Shown here: positions 61,166 to 64,000 of the stretch, piece by piece | Position numbering within the stretch: the stretch's first letter is position 1 | How the letters are laid out: each line of letters starts with the position of its first letter | Assembly: GCA_016213675.1 (NCBI GenBank) | Contig: JACQZW010000050.1 | Location: 1-64,000, forward strand | Direction of reading: 5' to 3' | Length of the DNA stretch: 64,000 bases | Source: Acidobacteriota bacterium | Lineage (GTDB): Bacteria > Acidobacteriota > Thermoanaerobaculia > Thermoanaerobaculales > Thermoanaerobaculaceae | Made by a program: the position numbers and the translations under genes | Notes under the pieces: generated by a model | The model's input: the letters and a program-made list of their open reading frames with translations, nothing else | What the model was told of the DNA's origin: nothing | Databases searched by the model: none

Positions 61166-63817
61166 CTACCACCAGTTCGCGGGGTCGTTCGTCACGTTGT
61201 CGATGAGCGAGACGAACGCCCAGCTCCGTCCCTGGACGCCCTCGGCGGCGTCGTCGAGCGGGAGCACCGTGAGGCCGTAGGTCCCGTCCGGCACGTCGCC
61301 GACCTGCAGGCCGAGCAGGCGCTCGAGCCGGTCGAGGACGTTCTCCCAGGGATGCAGGACCAGCTCGCGCTGAGCGACCTGCTGCCCGGTCGCGTCGTAC
61401 AGCGTGAGCCGGTGCGTGATCGAGTGCGCCGCGTCGCCGTTGTACAGGCCGAGGTTGGCTCGGAACAGCGCGGACAGCTCGATGCCGGCGAAGTGCTGCA
61501 CCGGCCAGCCGTGCTCCGGGTAGATCGGCAGGACGTCGCCGTAGGTGCCGCCATCGGCCCGCGTCGTGTAGGTGCGGGCGTAGCCGGTCATCCACGAGCC
61601 GGTGCGCAGCTCGAGGGCGCCTCGGACGTTGAGGTCGCCCTGGCACGGACCGAGGAGCTGGGTGACGTCGGGGTAGATCGATCGCCACCACCAGGCCCGT
61701 GCCGGCGCACCGGCGGGAAGCGGCGGGACGCCGAGGAGGTAGCCGGAGACCTCGCCGCCACCCGCCGTCGCCCCGCCGCAACTCGAGGACCACGCGGGAT
61801 GGAAATAGGCGAGCGCCTCGTCCATCGGCACTCCCACGTATTCGGGGTTCTCGCTGAAGATGTCGTAGAGCTGCGCGTAGAGGTCGGTCGTCCAGGCGCT
61901 GCCGTGCTCACCCGGAAGGTGCGCCACGGCGGGGATCGCCGACCGCGCCTCGCGCCCGCCCTGGAGGAACATGTGGGCGAAGGGGACGAAGGTGCCGTCG
62001 CCGGTCAGGTTGTCGACCTGGGAGAAGAAGAGCACGGCCGGTCGGTCCGCGGTGACGGCGATCTGTGCTGGCCCTGACTCGCGATTCGCCTGGGGAAACA
62101 GGCCCTCGACGTTGACGACGACGACCTTGTGCGGCTGCACCGTGACGGTCTGCTGATCCCCCGGGTGTGGCCAGGTGGTGTCGAGCTGGTATTCCGAGTA
62201 TCCCCACGAGAGCGTGAGCTGCAGGGGCTCGTCGTGGTCGTTGACGATGCCGAGGTTGTGTCGGTAGCGCCCCGGCGTGCGGGGGTCGAGGATGAGCTGG
62301 GCGGGCCGGCCGACGTACGTCTCGAGGCCAGAGAGCGTGATGGCCTCGAGGTGGTTGGAGTAGCCGAGGCGCCCCGGGACGGCGACCACGCCCTGGCCCA
62401 TGGTCCCGCCGGCGTCGCGCTCGGCGGGGTCCGAGGAGGGTGTAAACACGCGAGACGCGACCTGGAGCTGCTCGCCCCAGCGGTACGGGGAGTTGAGGAC
62501 GAGGGCGTCGTGCTTCGCGCCGTCGCCGGTCGGGCCGCCGCCGGCCCAGGTGAGGGCGTCCGAGATGCGCACCGAGGCGTGCGGTGCGAGATCCAGCGTC
62601 CGCGGCGGTGCGGTCGGTGCGGTCACGCGGCGGATGCTGACCGTCGTGGCCGACGACGACGGGTTGTAAAGCCACACGTCCGAGGTCCAGTAGGTCTGGT
62701 TGTTCCCCGGCGTGTGCACGACGATCGGCAGCGTCTGCTCGTAGGTCGAAGGGAGGGTCTCGGGTAGACGCGCGAGCGTCCAAGGCATGGGGTCGTAGGG
62801 CCCGTTGGTTGCGTAGCGTCCATGCTCGGCGACGATCCCGAGGTCTTGGTCCAGCTCAAGGAACGTGAAACCTCGGGCCCCGCTCTGCTGGTAACGCACA
62901 AGAAAGAAGTGGTCCGTGCCGGGATCAAGAAAGAACGCCACCGGGTACTGGTTGTCCGCCATCGTCGAGGTTGGGAAGGGGCGTCGAGTCGCGCCTGCGA
63001 CGTCGATGTGGCCGTCGACGATTGGCAGGAACAGCGTGCCGTTGGAGCCGACGAGCCCGGACTTCTGGGTCGCGAACCAGAACCCCTTGCTGGCACTGTC
63101 GAAGGTGAGGAGTCCCATCTTCGGGAGGGTCTCTTCCGGTGTGCCGGTGAGGTCGGCGACGAGCTCCGGCACGCCGGGGCCGAGGCCCAGCCGGCGCCGG
63201 AACATGGCGGGGTCGGACCAGGGATACGGTCCGGGGTAGCCCGGGAACAGCGGCTCGCCGCAGTCCGGTCGCACCTCGCCGTAGTTGTAGTAGCAGAGTG
63301 CGAAGCCGTGGACGCCTTCGGGAAGCCCGGTCGCGGACGCGTCCGCGGCCAGCACCGCGGGACCCTGAACGCCCCACCCACGGTCCTGCGGGTCGGCGAG
63401 CGGCGCGTACCGGCGAAGGACGCGCCCCGTCGCCGGGTCGAACTCGATGTACGCCGGCCACGACTCGAACAGGAGGCGATCCTCGAGATTCGTAAGGTAG
63501 GCGCCTTCTCCGGAGGCGCTTGGGATGATCATCCCGAAGGCATGGTAGTAGAACGAGGCGAAGCGTTCGTACGAGTGGCTTGTCGAGGTGAACCGCCAGA
63601 GGCCGGCGTGCGATGCCAGTGGTTCAGTCGATGGGCCGTCAATGTGCCGGAAGATCGTGTAGAGGGGCTGTCGCAGGGCCGACCAAGACGGCTGCTCGCC
63701 AACCGTGTCAGCAGCAAGCAGCATGACTGCCACGAAACCGAGTGCACACAGTAGGAGCAGAGAAGGCCGGCCGTGCGGTCGCCGGTCCGCACCCGGACTG
63801 TAGTGCTTCACGGACAT
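61166..63817 (-). CDS. Large secreted multi-domain beta protein
   Basis: An 883-residue exported protein with a signal peptide at about 20-40 (SLLLLCALGFVAVMLLAADT, preceded by basic residues). The first 350 residues read as one domain that could be a beta-propeller-like structure (WPAYIEFDPATGRVLRRYAP, KGFWFATQKSGLVGSNGTLFLP in pieces). Then come two or three modules of the kind seen in the secreted protein at 40770: LPIVVHTPGNNQTYWTSDVWLYNPSSS, a VAHLPGEHGSAWTTDLYAQ module and a final RANLGLYNGD module. An extracellular adhesive or structural role is likely. The ATG at 63817 is chosen for the GAAGGG eight bases upstream; a GTG at 63826 also exists. The start region overlaps the end of the next gene upstream. 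Confidence 0.75.
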   Translation of the reverse strand: MSVKHYSPGADRRPHGRPSLLLLCALGFVAVMLLAADTVGEQPSWSALRQPLYTIFRHIDGPSTEPLASHAGLWRFTSTSHSYERFASFYYHAFGMIIPSASGEGAYLTNLEDRLLFESWPAYIEFDPATGRVLRRYAPLADPQDRGWGVQGPAVLAADASATGLPEGVHGFALCYYNYGEVRPDCGEPLFPGYPGPYPWSDPAMFRRRLGLGPGVPELVADLTGTPEETLPKMGLLTFDSASKGFWFATQKSGLVGSNGTLFLPIVDGHIDVAGATRRPFPTSTMADNQYPVAFFLDPGTDHFFLVRYQQSGARGFTFLELDQDLGIVAEHGRYATNGPYDPMPWTLARLPETLPSTYEQTLPIVVHTPGNNQTYWTSDVWLYNPSSSATTVSIRRVTAPTAPPRTLDLAPHASVRISDALTWAGGGPTGDGAKHDALVLNSPYRWGEQLQVASRVFTPSSDPAERDAGGTMGQGVVAVPGRLGYSNHLEAITLSGLETYVGRPAQLILDPRTPGRYRHNLGIVNDHDEPLQLTLSWGYSEYQLDTTWPHPGDQQTVTVQPHKVVVVNVEGLFPQANRESGPAQIAVTADRPAVLFFSQVDNLTGDGTFVPFAHMFLQGGREARSAIPAVAHLPGEHGSAWTTDLYAQLYDIFSENPEYVGVPMDEALAYFHPAWSSSCGGATAGGGEVSGYLLGVPPLPAGAPARAWWWRSIYPDVTQLLGPCQGDLNVRGALELRTGSWMTGYARTYTTRADGGTYGDVLPIYPEHGWPVQHFAGIELSALFRANLGLYNGDAAHSITHRLTLYDATGQQVAQRELVLHPWENVLDRLERLLGLQVGDVPDGTYGLTVLPLDDAAEGVQGRSWAFVSLIDNVTNDPANWW

Positions 63818-64000
63818 GAGGGGCACCCTTCGGGCACGAACGGATGCGGGGTGTGACCGATGGCCTTGAAGGCATCGTACGTCGACTGCTGTTCGGTAAG
63901 TGCCTCACCGCACTTCCCGCAGGCGGAATAGAGGTCGAACGCGGCCATCAACCCGAGCTCGACCAGGTCGTTCCATCCTGCAGTTGAGTACGCGTACTGG
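63808..64000 (-). CDS. Partial CDS, C-terminus of a zinc-ribbon-like protein
   Basis: The last 63 codons of a gene that enters from beyond the right edge. The frame ends ALTEQQSTYDAFKAIGHT, then HPFVPEGCPSCP and stop. Two Cys-x-x-Cys pairs (ACGKCGE and GCPSCP) suggest a zinc-binding end. It overlaps the start of the large secreted gene by about 10 bases, so the two are probably co-translated. It has no start codon inside the window. Function unknown. Confidence 0.65.
   Translation of the reverse strand, partial: QYAYSTAGWNDLVELGLMAAFDLYSACGKCGEALTEQQSTYDAFKAIGHTPHPFVPEGCPSCP

Overview
The window is very GC-rich bacterial DNA. The best lineage clue is a pair of secreted von Willebrand A proteins of the 'VWFA-related acidobacterial' type (TIGR03436) at 17429-22383. 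Together with two exported beta-sandwich-like proteins of a kind I associate with Acidobacteriota, they suggest an uncultured acidobacterium. Housekeeping genes (lon, aspS, galT, glgB, aroC, ispH) show this is chromosome. I see no tRNA, rRNA, CRISPR array, transposase, integrase or phage gene.

Layout. 1-1900: a lower-GC DUF4238 gene lies between two inverted copies of a 289-bp repeat, which looks like an acquired cassette. 1964-6771: a formamidopyrimidine-type DNA glycosylase, then a MocR regulator, an aminotransferase and a PhzF-like isomerase. 7006-10079: a secreted protein with a Thr/Pro linker, a nucleotidyltransferase with a small partner gene, and an M23 endopeptidase. 10268-17351: lon (with an HspR-type HAIR operator), a STAS protein, galT, an ATP-grasp protein and aspS. 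17429-22383: a three-gene operon of exported proteins. 22452-26898: glgB and a GH57 enzyme, probably for alpha-glucan metabolism. 26929-33232: a membrane glycosyltransferase-like protein, a DUF1232 protein, an exported isoaspartyl methyltransferase coupled to an amidohydrolase, and a divergent asparaginase-type hydrolase. 33355-40735: two very large paralogous hybrid histidine kinases. 40770-47581: a secreted protein, an M28 peptidase, aroC-ispH-DUF1287, a LigB-type dioxygenase and a small membrane protein.

The most interesting region is 47780-61111. A membrane histidine kinase and an NtrC-type sigma-54 activator are followed at 51112-51127 by a sequence that fits the sigma-54 promoter consensus. 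Downstream, all in one direction and mostly overlapping or closely spaced, are a degenerate receiver protein, a phosphate-selective-type porin, a membrane protein, a TauE/SafE (TSUP) anion exporter, two tiny membrane proteins, a two-helix membrane protein, a receiver / Cache histidine kinase / receiver set, and a phosphotransferase built like PEP synthase but with an unfamiliar C-terminus. I read this as one sigma-54-controlled envelope system for moving or sensing an anion. The substrate is unknown.

Two genome-wide habits also show. First, at least eleven genes have a TAnnnT -10 hexamer 5-8 nt (usually exactly 6) before the start codon with no room for a leader, suggesting leaderless mRNAs. 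Second, many genes have G-rich tandem heptamer arrays (GGGGAGA, GCTTGGG, GGGGTCC, GTCGAGG) beginning at or overlapping the stop codon, like the short tandemly repeated repetitive sequences of cyanobacteria and able in principle to form G-quadruplexes.
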